Source: JACRCT01 sp049841135
GTDB lineage: Bacteria > Myxococcota > Myxococcia > Myxococcales > UBA5297
Length of the DNA: 64,000 nt
Direction: 5' to 3'
Assembly (NCBI GenBank): GCA_049841135.1
Contig: JASGHK010000002.1
Location: 124,001 to 188,000, forward strand
A program made the translations under genes and the position numbers. Every line of letters starts with the position of its first letter. The stretch's first letter is position 1. The notes under the pieces are model-generated. The model saw only the letters and a program-made list of their open reading frames with translations. It did not search any database and had not been told where the DNA came from. This document shows positions 54,600 to 64,000 of the stretch, in pieces.

Positions 54600-56093
54600 A
54601 TGGCCATCGACGAACGGCAGATCAACGCCATCGTGGAAGCAGTGGTGAGCAAGCTGCAGGGCGGCAAGCCCGCGGCATCCGCCTCCCCTGCTGCCCCGGC
54701 GCCGGCGCGCAAGCCCGTCGCCAGCCACGATTACGTGCCCACCTACGGCAAGAAGAGCCGCAAGGACACCGCCGGCCACGGCCGCAAGGGCATCTTCGAG
54801 GACATGGACAGCGCGGTCGCCGCTTCGCGCATCGCCCACGAGTCCCTGCTCGAGCTCTCCCTCGAGACGCGCGCCAAGATGATCCAGGCGATGCGCGAGA
54901 CGACGGCGAGCAACGTCAACGAGATCGCCAAGCGCGCGGTCGAGGAGACGGGGCTGGGCAACGTCCCCGACAAGATCGGCAAGAACCTCTTGGTCGCGTG
55001 GAAGACGCCGGGCCTCGAGATCCTGCGGCCGACCAGCTGGACCGGCGACCACGGCCTGGCGCTGCTCGAGCGCGCGCCCTTCGGCGTCATCGGCTCGATC
55101 ACGCCGACCACCAACCCCACCGAGACCATCCTCAACAACGGCATCGGGATGATCGCCGGCGGCAACTCGGTGGTGTTCAACGTGCACCCCAGCGCCAAGA
55201 AGACCTCGCGCTGGTTCGTGCAGATGCTCAACGAGGCCATCGTCGGCGTCGGCGGCCCGGAGAACCTGCTCTCCTGCATCGCCGAGCCCACCATCGAGTC
55301 GGCCGGGCAGCTGATGAAGCACCCGGGCATCCGCCTCATCGTCGTCACCGGCGGCCCCGCAGTCGTCAAGGCCGCCATGAACAGCGGCAAGCGCGCCATC
55401 TGCGCCGGCCCCGGCAACCCGCCGGCCGTCGTGGACGAGACCGCGCACATCGACCGCGCCGGACGGGACATCGTCCGGGGCGCTTCGATGGACAACAACA
55501 TCATCTGCATCGTCGAGAAGGAGGTCTTCGCCGTCGCCTCCATCGCCGACCAGCTCAAGTCCGCGATGTGCGATGCGGGCGCCTACGAGGTCACCGGCGC
55601 CGCCATCGACCGCCTCCAGAAGCTGGTCGTCGACGACGACGGCCACCACCCCCGCAAGGACTGGGTCGGCAAGGACGCCACCAAGATCGCGCGGGCGGCC
55701 GGCATCCACGTCCCCGAGAAGACCCGGCTGCTCTTCGCCGAGGTCGACGCGATGCACCCGTTCGTCCAGGCCGAGCTGCTGCTGCCGGTCATCGGCTTCG
55801 TGCGCGTGCCGGACGTCGACGCGGCCATCGAGGGCGCTCTGCAGGCCGAGCACGGCTTCGGGCACACCGCCACGATGCACTCGACGAACATCGACAACCT
55901 CTCGCGCATGGCGAAGGCGGTGAACACGTCGATCTTCGTCAAGAACGGCCCGTCGCTGGCCGGCCTGGCCTTCGAGGGCGAGGGCTACACCAGCTTCACC
56001 ATCGCCAGCCCCACCGGCGAAGGCCTGACGACCGCGATGTCGTTCACGCGCGAGCGCCGCTGCACCCTCAAGGACTCCTTCCGCATCGTCTGA
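54600..56093 (+). CDS. CoA-acylating aldehyde dehydrogenase, microcompartment type (EutE/PduP-like)
   Basis: 497 residues. The N-terminus (ERQINAIVEAVVSKLQG) is an amphipathic helix separated by an Ala/Pro linker, the hallmark of an encapsulation peptide. Catalytic domain: FGVIGSITPTTNPTETILNN, cofactor binding, GPGNPPAVVD, and the nucleophile Cys in NNIICIVEKE (about 303). It converts an aldehyde to acyl-CoA with NAD+ inside the shell; the substrate depends on the missing signature enzyme. Neither a phosphotransacylase (PduL) nor a diol or glycyl-radical enzyme is near. BMC-T follows by 17 bases. Confidence 0.95.
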   Translation: MAIDERQINAIVEAVVSKLQGGKPAASASPAAPAPARKPVASHDYVPTYGKKSRKDTAGHGRKGIFEDMDSAVAASRIAHESLLELSLETRAKMIQAMRETTASNVNEIAKRAVEETGLGNVPDKIGKNLLVAWKTPGLEILRPTSWTGDHGLALLERAPFGVIGSITPTTNPTETILNNGIGMIAGGNSVVFNVHPSAKKTSRWFVQMLNEAIVGVGGPENLLSCIAEPTIESAGQLMKHPGIRLIVVTGGPAVVKAAMNSGKRAICAGPGNPPAVVDETAHIDRAGRDIVRGASMDNNIICIVEKEVFAVASIADQLKSAMCDAGAYEVTGAAIDRLQKLVVDDDGHHPRKDWVGKDATKIARAAGIHVPEKTRLLFAEVDAMHPFVQAELLLPVIGFVRVPDVDAAIEGALQAEHGFGHTATMHSTNIDNLSRMAKAVNTSIFVKNGPSLAGLAFEGEGYTSFTIASPTGEGLTTAMSFTRERRCTLKDSFRIV

Positions 56094-56110
56094 GCTGAAC
56101 CCGGAGAGCG

Positions 56111-56659
56111 ATGTTCCAAGGTCCCGCCATCGCGCTGTTCGAGGTCGACTCCATCGCCCGCGGCTACGTCGTGGCCGACGCGGTGGTGAAGAAGGCCCCG
56201 GTGCGGCTCCTGATGACCGACACGGTGACGCCGGGCAAGTTCCTGGTGCTCATCGACGGCGAGGTGGCTGACGTCGAGGCGAGCTTCCTCGAAGGCGTCG
56301 AGGTCGCCGGCTCGCTGCTCCTGGACAAGCTGTTCCTGCCGCAGGCGCACGCCGACCTCTCGCCGGCCCTGCGCGGCGCCGTGGTCCCCGGCTTCATCGA
56401 CAGCCTGGCCATCGTGGAGATCGGCTCGGTGGCGGCCACGCTGCTCGCGGCCGACGCGGCGCTCAAGGCCGCCCAGGTCCGCTTGCTCAAGCTGCACCTG
56501 GCCCGGGGCATCGGCGGCAAGGGCTACTTCTCGATGACCGGCTCGCTCGACTCGATCGAAGCGGCCGTCGCCGCGGCCTCGACGATCATTGCGCCCGAGC
56601 TGCTGGTGAACACCGAGGTCATCGCCTCGCCGCACGCCGACCTGGCGAGCCGGCTGTAA
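56111..56659 (+). CDS. BMC-T shell protein, short type (BMC-T1-like)
   Basis: 182 residues with two BMC domains: FEVDSIARGYVVADAVVKKA, LVLIDGEVADVEASFLEGVE, LAIVEIGSVAATLLAADAAL, GKGYFSMTGSLDSIEAAVAA. It resembles the first BMC-T of Haliangium ochraceum (recalled, not computed), a single-layer trimer. The N-terminus is short, so it lacks the extension of some BMC-T proteins. Last gene of the operon, 17 bases after the aldehyde dehydrogenase. With the first BMC-T, BMC-H and BMC-P, the operon holds every shell tile type. Confidence 0.93.
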   Translation: MFQGPAIALFEVDSIARGYVVADAVVKKAPVRLLMTDTVTPGKFLVLIDGEVADVEASFLEGVEVAGSLLLDKLFLPQAHADLSPALRGAVVPGFIDSLAIVEIGSVAATLLAADAALKAAQVRLLKLHLARGIGGKGYFSMTGSLDSIEAAVAAASTIIAPELLVNTEVIASPHADLASRL

Positions 56660-56731
56660 GCCCCGAGATCCGAGGCTCCGAACCATTCGCGCCGCGTCCC
56701 TCCCTCGCCTCGCGGGTATGATTCGCCTGCC

Positions 56732-59288
<2,557 letters not shown>

Positions 59289-59358
59289 CGCAGCGGACGC
59301 GGAAGTGGATGCGGTCGCTACCGTGGAGGTCGAAGCGGCCGCGGCCCTTCAGCGCCGC

Positions 59359-59709
59359 TCAGGCATGCCCTTCGGCGTCGCACTCGCGGGTGATGAAGTC
59401 GCGCAAGGCGTTGACGCTCTGGTCGTCGATGGCCGTGAACTGCAGCCCCATCCCCGGCGAGACCATCGGTTCCGGAGCCGCCTCCCGGACCCAGACCACC
59501 ACCGCATCCGCGGCGATCTCCAGGCGCGGGTCGTCGAGCTTGAAGCGAACCTTGGCCGGGGAGCCCTTGCGCAGCGGGGCGTAGGTGCTGATGAACACCC
59601 CGCCTTCCGAGGCGTTGATGAGCTTGGCGTACAAGGTGATGCCATCCGCCTCGCACCAGCAGCGGGACTTGAGGGGGACCCGCGGGTATTTGCGCCGCTC
59701 TGAGGCCAT
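59359..59709 (-). CDS. PilZ-domain protein
   Basis: 116 residues from the ATG at 59709. RRKYPRVPLKSRCWC holds the R-x(3)-R cyclic-di-GMP motif, and NASEGGVFIST the second, N-x-S-x-x-G motif. The rest is the PilZ barrel (VRFKLDDPRLEIAADAVVVW) and a short C-terminal helix (DDQSVNALRDFITRE). It is a stand-alone PilZ protein that probably binds cyclic di-GMP and acts on motility or the cell surface. It lies 117 bases past the TPR gene (59826) on the same strand. Confidence 0.9.
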   Translation of the reverse strand: MASERRKYPRVPLKSRCWCEADGITLYAKLINASEGGVFISTYAPLRKGSPAKVRFKLDDPRLEIAADAVVVWVREAAPEPMVSPGMGLQFTAIDDQSVNALRDFITRECDAEGHA

Positions 59710-59825
59710 CCGCTCCTCCGGTTGCTCGGCCTGCCGAGCAATCCCCCCGGACTGAGCATCCCCGCGATTTCCGGCCGCCATTCTAGCGAGTCGGCTCGCG
59801 CGCCAGCAAGAGGCCGATCCTACCC

Positions 59826-60959
59826 CTACGGATTTGCAGGAGGTTTTGCCGCCGTCGCCGGAGTCGCGGTGACGGGCTGCACGACGGGAGCAGGCCTGGG
59901 CGGGTTGGCAGGGGCCGCGGCCGGGCTCGGCGAGGCGGACGGGGCCACTGGAGCCAGTCCAGTCGTGGCGGCAGGAGCCGCAGCGGGGCCGGGCGCCGGA
60001 GCTGGCGTCGCCCCCGCCGAGCCGCCCTGTCCGCGCAGCGCCGACTGCTGAGCGACGCGGAAGCGCTGCTGCATGGCCGGCACGAGCTCGCTGCCCGGGT
60101 ACTCGATGACGCCCTTCCGGTAGGCATCCATGGCCTTGTCGGGCTGTCCGAGCGCCTCGAGCGCCTGGCCGAGAAGGAGGTAGGCGTAGTCGGCGCCCTT
60201 CTGTCCCCGCCCCTGCTGCGTGTAGCGCTCGAGCATCGGCACGCAGCCGTTCCAGTCCTTGAGGTTGTAGAGCGCGGTGCCAGCCAGGTAGGAGGCCTGG
60301 ACCGCGTCGCCGCCGTCGGGGCTCAGGGCCAGGTAGCGCCGAAGCTCGGCCGAAGCGGTCTTCCAGTCCTCGCGGCGGTGCGCGTTCTTGCCCTTGTCGA
60401 ACGAGACCTGGCCGATCTCGACCTTGGCGATCCTGACCTTCTCGTCGAGTGCCTTCTGCTCGAGCAGGTTCAGCCGGTTGCGGTCGAGCTTGGCGAGCTC
60501 GTCGACGCCCTTGAGGCGCGCCTCTCCCTCGGCCTCGGTGAGGATCTTGTAGACGGCGATGGCCCGCTCGGTCGCGGCGCGCGAAGCCTGCGAGTCCTGC
60601 TGGGTCTTGGCCAGCTGCGCCGCCAGGTCCTCGGCCTTCTTCTTGGCGAGCTCGGCCTCGCCTTGCGCCTGCTCCACCCGGGCGCGCTCGGAGGCGTTGG
60701 AGGCGCGAGCCCCCAGCACCCCGACCGCGAGCGCCATCCCCAGGAACACAAGGTAGGCGGCCGCGGAGGCGAACCAGGTGCGCCGGAACTGGTCGTCGTT
60801 CTTCTTGGCGACCGACTTCAGCTCGGCGAAGAGGTTCTTGAGCAGGTTGTCCGTCTTGATGACGAGGTTGCGCGACTCGAGCACCTCCTTGCGCAACTCG
60901 GCCAGCTCCTTGTCGATCGGCCGCTTCTCGTCCTGCCCGCTCGTCCTGTCCTCGGCCAT
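59826..60959 (-). CDS. Membrane protein with coiled coil and TPR repeats
   Basis: 377 residues from the ATG at 60959. The N-terminal cytoplasmic part has a coil (DKELAELRKEVLESRNLVIK), followed by one transmembrane helix (about 60-85, ASAAAYLVFLGMALAVGVLG), a long coil (about 85-130, EQAQGEAELAKKKAEDLAAQ), TPR-like repeats (about 175-290, for example KTASAELRRYLALSPDGGDA), and an Ala/Pro-rich C-terminus (about 310-377). It resembles YbgF/CpoB-like or gliding-related scaffold proteins in shape. The function is unknown. It is upstream of the PilZ gene, possibly in one operon. Confidence 0.75.
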   Translation of the reverse strand: MAEDRTSGQDEKRPIDKELAELRKEVLESRNLVIKTDNLLKNLFAELKSVAKKNDDQFRRTWFASAAAYLVFLGMALAVGVLGARASNASERARVEQAQGEAELAKKKAEDLAAQLAKTQQDSQASRAATERAIAVYKILTEAEGEARLKGVDELAKLDRNRLNLLEQKALDEKVRIAKVEIGQVSFDKGKNAHRREDWKTASAELRRYLALSPDGGDAVQASYLAGTALYNLKDWNGCVPMLERYTQQGRGQKGADYAYLLLGQALEALGQPDKAMDAYRKGVIEYPGSELVPAMQQRFRVAQQSALRGQGGSAGATPAPAPGPAAAPAATTGLAPVAPSASPSPAAAPANPPRPAPVVQPVTATPATAAKPPANP

Positions 60960-61138
60960 GCTGTCGCTCCCGCGCTCTTGCGCTTCGTCCCGGCCCTGGC
61001 CGAGGTTCCTCTGCCACGTCCTCGGCCCGCGGTGCCTGCGGCGGGCCTCGTCTTCCGAGGCGGGCGCCCGTATCGCCTTCATGCCGGCTTGCAACGAGCC
61101 ACCCTCCCCTCGCATTTCCTACCGTCCTTTGCCTGCCC

Positions 61139-61834
61139 CTACTTCAAGCGGTTGTCCTCGGCGGCCAGGTTGACCTGCAGCCCGACGTAGAAGGCGTTGC
61201 CGCCCACTTGCAGGTAGCCCAGGTTCTGAACCTCGACGCGGCAATACGTGTAGCGGTACTCCACGAAGACCGAGACGGTCTTGGAGACCTCGAAGACGCC
61301 CCCCAGGATGCCGGCCGGCGCCTGACCGTGGCTCTCCACCGCCTTGCCGGGCGCGTCCTGGAAGAAGTTGAGCAGGTACCCGAACCCGGCGCCGATGTAG
61401 GGGTAGAAGAAGCTCGTCGCGAACGGCGTGTAGCGCACGGCAATCATCAAGGGCAGCTGGTGCAGCTGCATCGCCTTCTCGCCGGCGAAGCCGTACTGCT
61501 CGAAGGCGTAGCCCACCTCCAGCGCGACCTCGAGCTCGCTCAGCGGGCGGTAGCCGAAGCTGAGCTGGAACGCCGGGCCTCCGGTGAGCGAGCCTGTGCT
61601 CGTGTGCCCGTTGATGGCGGCCCATTCCAAGAATCGCGCGTTGGGCTGGTAGCGCCAGCCACCCTGGAAGCCCAGCCGGGTCGTGTTCTCGTCGGGGACG
61701 GCCTGGGCCGAGGACGGCAGAAGGGTCGCGAGACAGAGGACGCTCGCGAAGAAGGTGGCCGCCAGTCGGGTCAAGGACCTCGTCGAAGGGGAAGCAGAGT
61801 GGTCGACGAAGTCGGGCGTCAAGGGGTGCCTCAT
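61139..61834 (-). CDS. Outer-membrane beta-barrel protein
   Basis: 231 residues. Signal peptide (RLAATFFASVLCLATLLPSSAQA), then an eight-strand-like barrel: TRLGFQGGWRYQPNARFLE, FQLSFGYRPLSELEVALEVG, FYPYIGAGFGYLLNFFQD, VFVEYRYTYCRVEVQNLG, AFYVGLQVNLAAEDNRLK. It has the pattern of small myxobacterial porin-like or adventurous-gliding-type barrels. It is followed by a 179-base gap and then the TPR gene on the same strand. Confidence 0.8.
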   Translation of the reverse strand: MRHPLTPDFVDHSASPSTRSLTRLAATFFASVLCLATLLPSSAQAVPDENTTRLGFQGGWRYQPNARFLEWAAINGHTSTGSLTGGPAFQLSFGYRPLSELEVALEVGYAFEQYGFAGEKAMQLHQLPLMIAVRYTPFATSFFYPYIGAGFGYLLNFFQDAPGKAVESHGQAPAGILGGVFEVSKTVSVFVEYRYTYCRVEVQNLGYLQVGGNAFYVGLQVNLAAEDNRLK

Positions 61835-61927
61835 CAAGGGCTCGAACCAACGTTCCGGCGCGTGGCCCAGAGGGTACCCCGAGCGACGACCGGGGCAAGT
61901 TTTCGCCCCCGGCATGGGCTTGGTGGC

Positions 61928-61956
61928 TTGACGGCCCTCCGGGCGACCCCTATAAC
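61928..61956 (+). promoter_or_regulatory. Sigma-70 promoter of tRNA-Leu
   Basis: TTGACG (61928-61933) and TATAAC (61951-61956) with a 17-base spacer, about 64 bases upstream of the tRNA. Both hexamers have 5 of 6 consensus bases. Confidence 0.85.
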
Positions 61957-62019
61957 CCCCGAGCGATTTCCGGCATCGGTGGCTCGTTCATCGCCGGTGG
62001 CGGAGCAGCAAGGAAAGAC

Positions 62020-62104
62020 GCCGGAGTGGCGGAACTGGCAGACGCTCGGGACTCAAAATCCCGCGAGGCCCAGCCTCATGAGGGTTCGACCCCCTCCTCC
62101 GGCA
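62020..62104 (+). tRNA. tRNA-Leu (anticodon CAA)
   Basis: 85 bases with acceptor GCCGGAG/CTCCGGC, D-arm, anticodon stem CGGGA/TCCCG with loop CTCAAAA (anticodon CAA, reading TTG), a long class II variable arm and TTCGACC T-loop. CCA is not encoded. The leader has its own promoter. Confidence 0.97.
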
Positions 62105-62198
62105 ACGAATCGTCGGCTCGTGCCGGCCACGAATCGCCAGCCTCGTGACCTCGGATTGCCGGCCTCGTGCCGGCGTTCACATCTCTAACGTGTGACCC

Positions 62199-62972
62199 AT
62201 GTACAACCTCCTCATCAGCCTCGGCGTCGCGCTGGCCCTGCTCGGCGCGGTGCTCGCCGCGGGCTTCTCCCCCTGGGCGGCGCCCATCCCGGCCATCCTG
62301 GGCCTGCTCGTCTCCAACTTCCTGCTGACGCGGCGAATGATGAAGAAGGTGCAGGTGCTCGCCGACCGCGCCCAGAAGGAGCTGACCGCCGCGCAGAGCA
62401 CCATGGACTCGAAGCAGCAGAAGGTGCGCTTCGACAAGGCCATCGAGATCCTCAAAGAGGGCTTCCAGTACGACAAGTGGCAGTTCCTCATCGCCGCCGA
62501 GCTCCACGCGCAGATCGGGATGCTCGAGTACGTGCGCAAGGACTTCGCGGGAGCACGCCCGCACCTGGAGAAGGCCAGCGGCCGCGGCCCGACCGGCGCC
62601 CGGGCCAAGGCGATGCTCGGCTGCCTCCACTCCGGCCTCATCGAGGGCGAGAAGGGCCAGGACGAGGCGAAGATGCGCGCCGCCTTCGAGGTGGCAGCGA
62701 AGGCGGGCAAGAAGGAGCCCGTGCTCTGGGCGACCTACGCCTGGTGCCTGGACAAGCTCGGCAAGCGCGACGACGCGCTCAAGGTCCTCGCCCGCGGCGT
62801 GGAGACCAACCCCTCGGACGACAAGCTCAAGGGCTCGATGGTCGCCCTGCAGAACGAGAAGAAGTTCAAGATGAAGCCCTACGGGATGGAGTGGTACCAG
62901 TTCCATCTCGAGCGCCCGCCCATGGACATGGGCCCAGGCGGGGGCCGGCGCGTCGTCTTCCAGCGCCGCTAG
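62199..62972 (+). CDS. TPR-repeat membrane protein
   Basis: 257 residues. Two N-terminal transmembrane helices (about 3-22, NLLISLGVALALLGAVLAAG, and 25-45, WAAPIPAILGLLVSNFLLTR), then TPR-like repeats (VRFDKAIEILKEGFQYDKWQ, FLIAAELHAQIGMLEYVRKD, RAKAMLGCLHSGLIEGEKGQ, LGKRDDALKVLARGVETNPS) and a basic tail ending GRRVVFQRR. The function is unknown. Monocistronic with its own terminator, probably transcribed after the tRNA-Leu. Confidence 0.78.
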   Translation: MYNLLISLGVALALLGAVLAAGFSPWAAPIPAILGLLVSNFLLTRRMMKKVQVLADRAQKELTAAQSTMDSKQQKVRFDKAIEILKEGFQYDKWQFLIAAELHAQIGMLEYVRKDFAGARPHLEKASGRGPTGARAKAMLGCLHSGLIEGEKGQDEAKMRAAFEVAAKAGKKEPVLWATYAWCLDKLGKRDDALKVLARGVETNPSDDKLKGSMVALQNEKKFKMKPYGMEWYQFHLERPPMDMGPGGGRRVVFQRR

Positions 62973-63006
62973 CCCCCCGGCTCGAGCGCATCGCGAGCTC
63001 GGACGA

Positions 63007-63038
63007 CGCCCGCTCCTCTTCGAGCGGGCGTTTCCTTT
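63007..63038 (+). terminator. Terminator of the TPR gene
   Basis: CGCCCGCT (63007-63014) pairs with AGCGGGCG (63023-63030), eight-base loop, followed by TTTCCTTT. Confidence 0.85.
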
Positions 63039-63090
63039 GGGGGCTCAGCTCGGCTTTTCCGGCGTCACGCGCCGGGCGGGGTCACACCCC

Positions 63091-63312
63091 TCAGGCACCC
63101 CCGAAGCCGATGGTGACCTTGCCTTCGTCGACGATGAGCGGCACGTCGCGCTGGCCACCCGACTTCGCCAAAAATTCCTTCATCAACGCCGGGTCGGACT
63201 TGACGTTCTTGTACTCGACCTTGCGTCCCTGCTTGGCGAACGCCGCACGGGCGTCGGACGTGTAGGGTCAACCATCCTTCCCGTAGATGAGGACGGGCGC
63301 CTTGTCGGCCAT
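63091..63312 (-). CDS. Glutaredoxin-like selenoprotein
   Basis: 73 residues including selenocysteine. From the ATG at 63312 (GGGAGGAG upstream) the frame reads MADKAPVLIYGKDG, then TGA at 63270-63268, then PYTSDARAAFAKQGRKVEY, and ends at the TGA at 63093-63091. With Sec at the TGA, the active site is U-P-Y-T, the position of the nucleophilic Cys in glutaredoxins. NVKSDPALMKEFLAKSGGQR, then DVPLIVDEGKVTIGF, contains the cis-Pro motif V-P. The protein fits the Uxx-star type of glutaredoxin-like (seleno)protein (name recalled). The TGA is followed by a SECIS-type hairpin. A normal caller would find no gene here. Confidence 0.9.
63239..63255 (-). promoter_or_regulatory. Predicted SECIS hairpin of the glutaredoxin-like gene
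   Basis: GACGCC pairs with GGCGTT (five Watson-Crick pairs and one G-U); the apical loop CGTGC has G at position 2 followed by T. The loop starts 18 bases after the TGA, within the 16-37 range for bacterial SECIS elements. Confidence 0.7.
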
Positions 63313-63481
63313 GGCTCTCCTCCCGGGTGCTGCGGTGTGGGGAACGACGACGGCGCAGGGATTCTTGTGGGCTCGCTCCCCGAACGGTCAAGCGCGCCCG
63401 CGCCCCTCTCGTCGCCCCGTCGGCTGGGGGCTTGTCGACCGGGCGTTCGTGCACACGTTGACCGCTCGGACGGGGGGGCGC

Positions 63482-64000
63482 ATGGCGTGGCGGGTCCACA
63501 TCCTCGGCGCGAACGCCCAAGCGATGGTTCCGGCGCTGTCCGGGTACGGGCTGGCGACGACGGTGTGCTCCCGCCCGCCCTATCCGGAGGACTGCAGCGA
63601 AGACCTGGTCGTCCTCGCCACCGGTCCGGACGAACCCCTGCCGGAGATCCGCGCGCGTCAGGTGGCCGTGCTCGCCGGCTCCGGCGAAGCCCAAGTCCTC
63701 TCGGCGCTCGCCGCTGGAGCCCTGGACTCGTCCACCTCGCCCGGGGATCTGGCCGCTCGGCTGGCGGCCCGGCTGGGTCTGAGGCGGACGGCCGAGGTGC
63801 CGACGCCAGGTGAGGACACGGACCATCCGCCTCGCATCCTGGTCGTCGAGGACGATGCCGACATCCGCGGGCTGCTCTCGATCATCCTCGCCGGCTACGA
63901 GGTCCGCCTGGCTGCGGACGGAGTCGAGGGTCTCGAGAGCGCCCAGGAGAGCCCGCCCGATCTGGTGCTGACCGACTTGATGCTCCCGGGCATGGACGGC
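63482..64000 (+). CDS. Response regulator with degenerate N-terminal domain, 3' end cut off
   Basis: 173 residues up to the window edge. From the ATG at 63482 (MAWRVHILGANAQAMVPALS) a first region of about 105 residues resembles a receiver domain without its acidic pocket. The second region is a proper receiver: RILVVEDDADIRGLLSIILA (acid pair), then VLTDLMLPGMDG with the phospho-acceptor Asp. The output domain lies outside the window. The gene is divergent from the glutaredoxin-like gene. Its kinase partner is unknown. Confidence 0.8.
   Translation, partial: MAWRVHILGANAQAMVPALSGYGLATTVCSRPPYPEDCSEDLVVLATGPDEPLPEIRARQVAVLAGSGEAQVLSALAAGALDSSTSPGDLAARLAARLGLRRTAEVPTPGEDTDHPPRILVVEDDADIRGLLSIILAGYEVRLAADGVEGLESAQESPPDLVLTDLMLPGMDG

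Overview
The window is high-GC DNA from a bacterium that is most likely a member of the Myxococcota (deltaproteobacterial lineage). The grounds are several very long Cys-rich surface lipoproteins with repeated CG-x-C modules, a DUF4388 protein, many TPR and lipoprotein genes of myxobacterial style, a transmembrane Ser/Thr kinase, a PilZ protein, and a bacterial microcompartment (BMC) operon whose shell proteins look like the Haliangium ochraceum set. No phage, insertion sequence, CRISPR array or plasmid function was recognised. About eighteen coding regions carry an apparent single-base frameshift. Their number and their presence in housekeeping genes (pepA, selA, selD) suggest assembly indels rather than true pseudogenes, so interrupted genes are annotated as whole loci.

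Layout. 0-14 kb, minus strand: an HDOD protein cut by the window edge; a starch/maltodextrin block of three tandem GH13 amylase-like lipoproteins plus a maltoporin-like porin; directly upstream an ECF sigma factor/FecR pair; then a DUF4388 protein and a TPR protein. 14-20 kb: leucyl aminopeptidase (pepA), ribosomal protein L28 (rpmB), a quinone oxidoreductase, elbB, and a Cys-rich lipoprotein with a nuclease/phosphatase-like domain. 20-30 kb: a receiver plus PEP-synthase-type ATP-binding protein, NADP-type glutamate dehydrogenase, an iron alcohol dehydrogenase, a TfoX-like protein, D-lactate dehydrogenase preceded by a 24-copy heptanucleotide tandem repeat, and a cold-shock protein. 30-36 kb: a tight four-gene operon (transmembrane Ser/Thr kinase, lipoprotein, beta-barrel protein, cupredoxin protein).

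36-45 kb: two surface proteins, the selA-selD selenium operon, a small SGST-repeat secreted protein, a von Willebrand A protein and several unknowns. 45-53 kb: a PDZ protein, a 1163-residue Cys-rich lipoprotein flanked by two copies of the 3' end of an M20 peptidase gene, the peptidase itself, and a thioesterase. 53-57 kb: the BMC operon (BMC-T, BMC-H, BMC-P, CoA-acylating aldehyde dehydrogenase, BMC-T), followed by a sensor histidine kinase. 57-64 kb: PilZ, TPR and outer-membrane proteins, tRNA-Leu(CAA), a second TPR membrane protein, a small glutaredoxin-like gene, and the start of a response regulator.

The two strongest discoveries are linked. selD has an in-frame UGA at the position of its catalytic Cys/Sec, and a glutaredoxin-like gene near the right end has UGA in place of the first Cys of the C-P-Y-T motif. 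Each UGA is followed at the right distance by a hairpin of bacterial SECIS type. The organism therefore appears to make selenocysteine, and standard gene callers would miss or truncate both genes. The third is the compact five-gene BMC operon, which encodes a full shell tile set and a single recognisable cargo enzyme.
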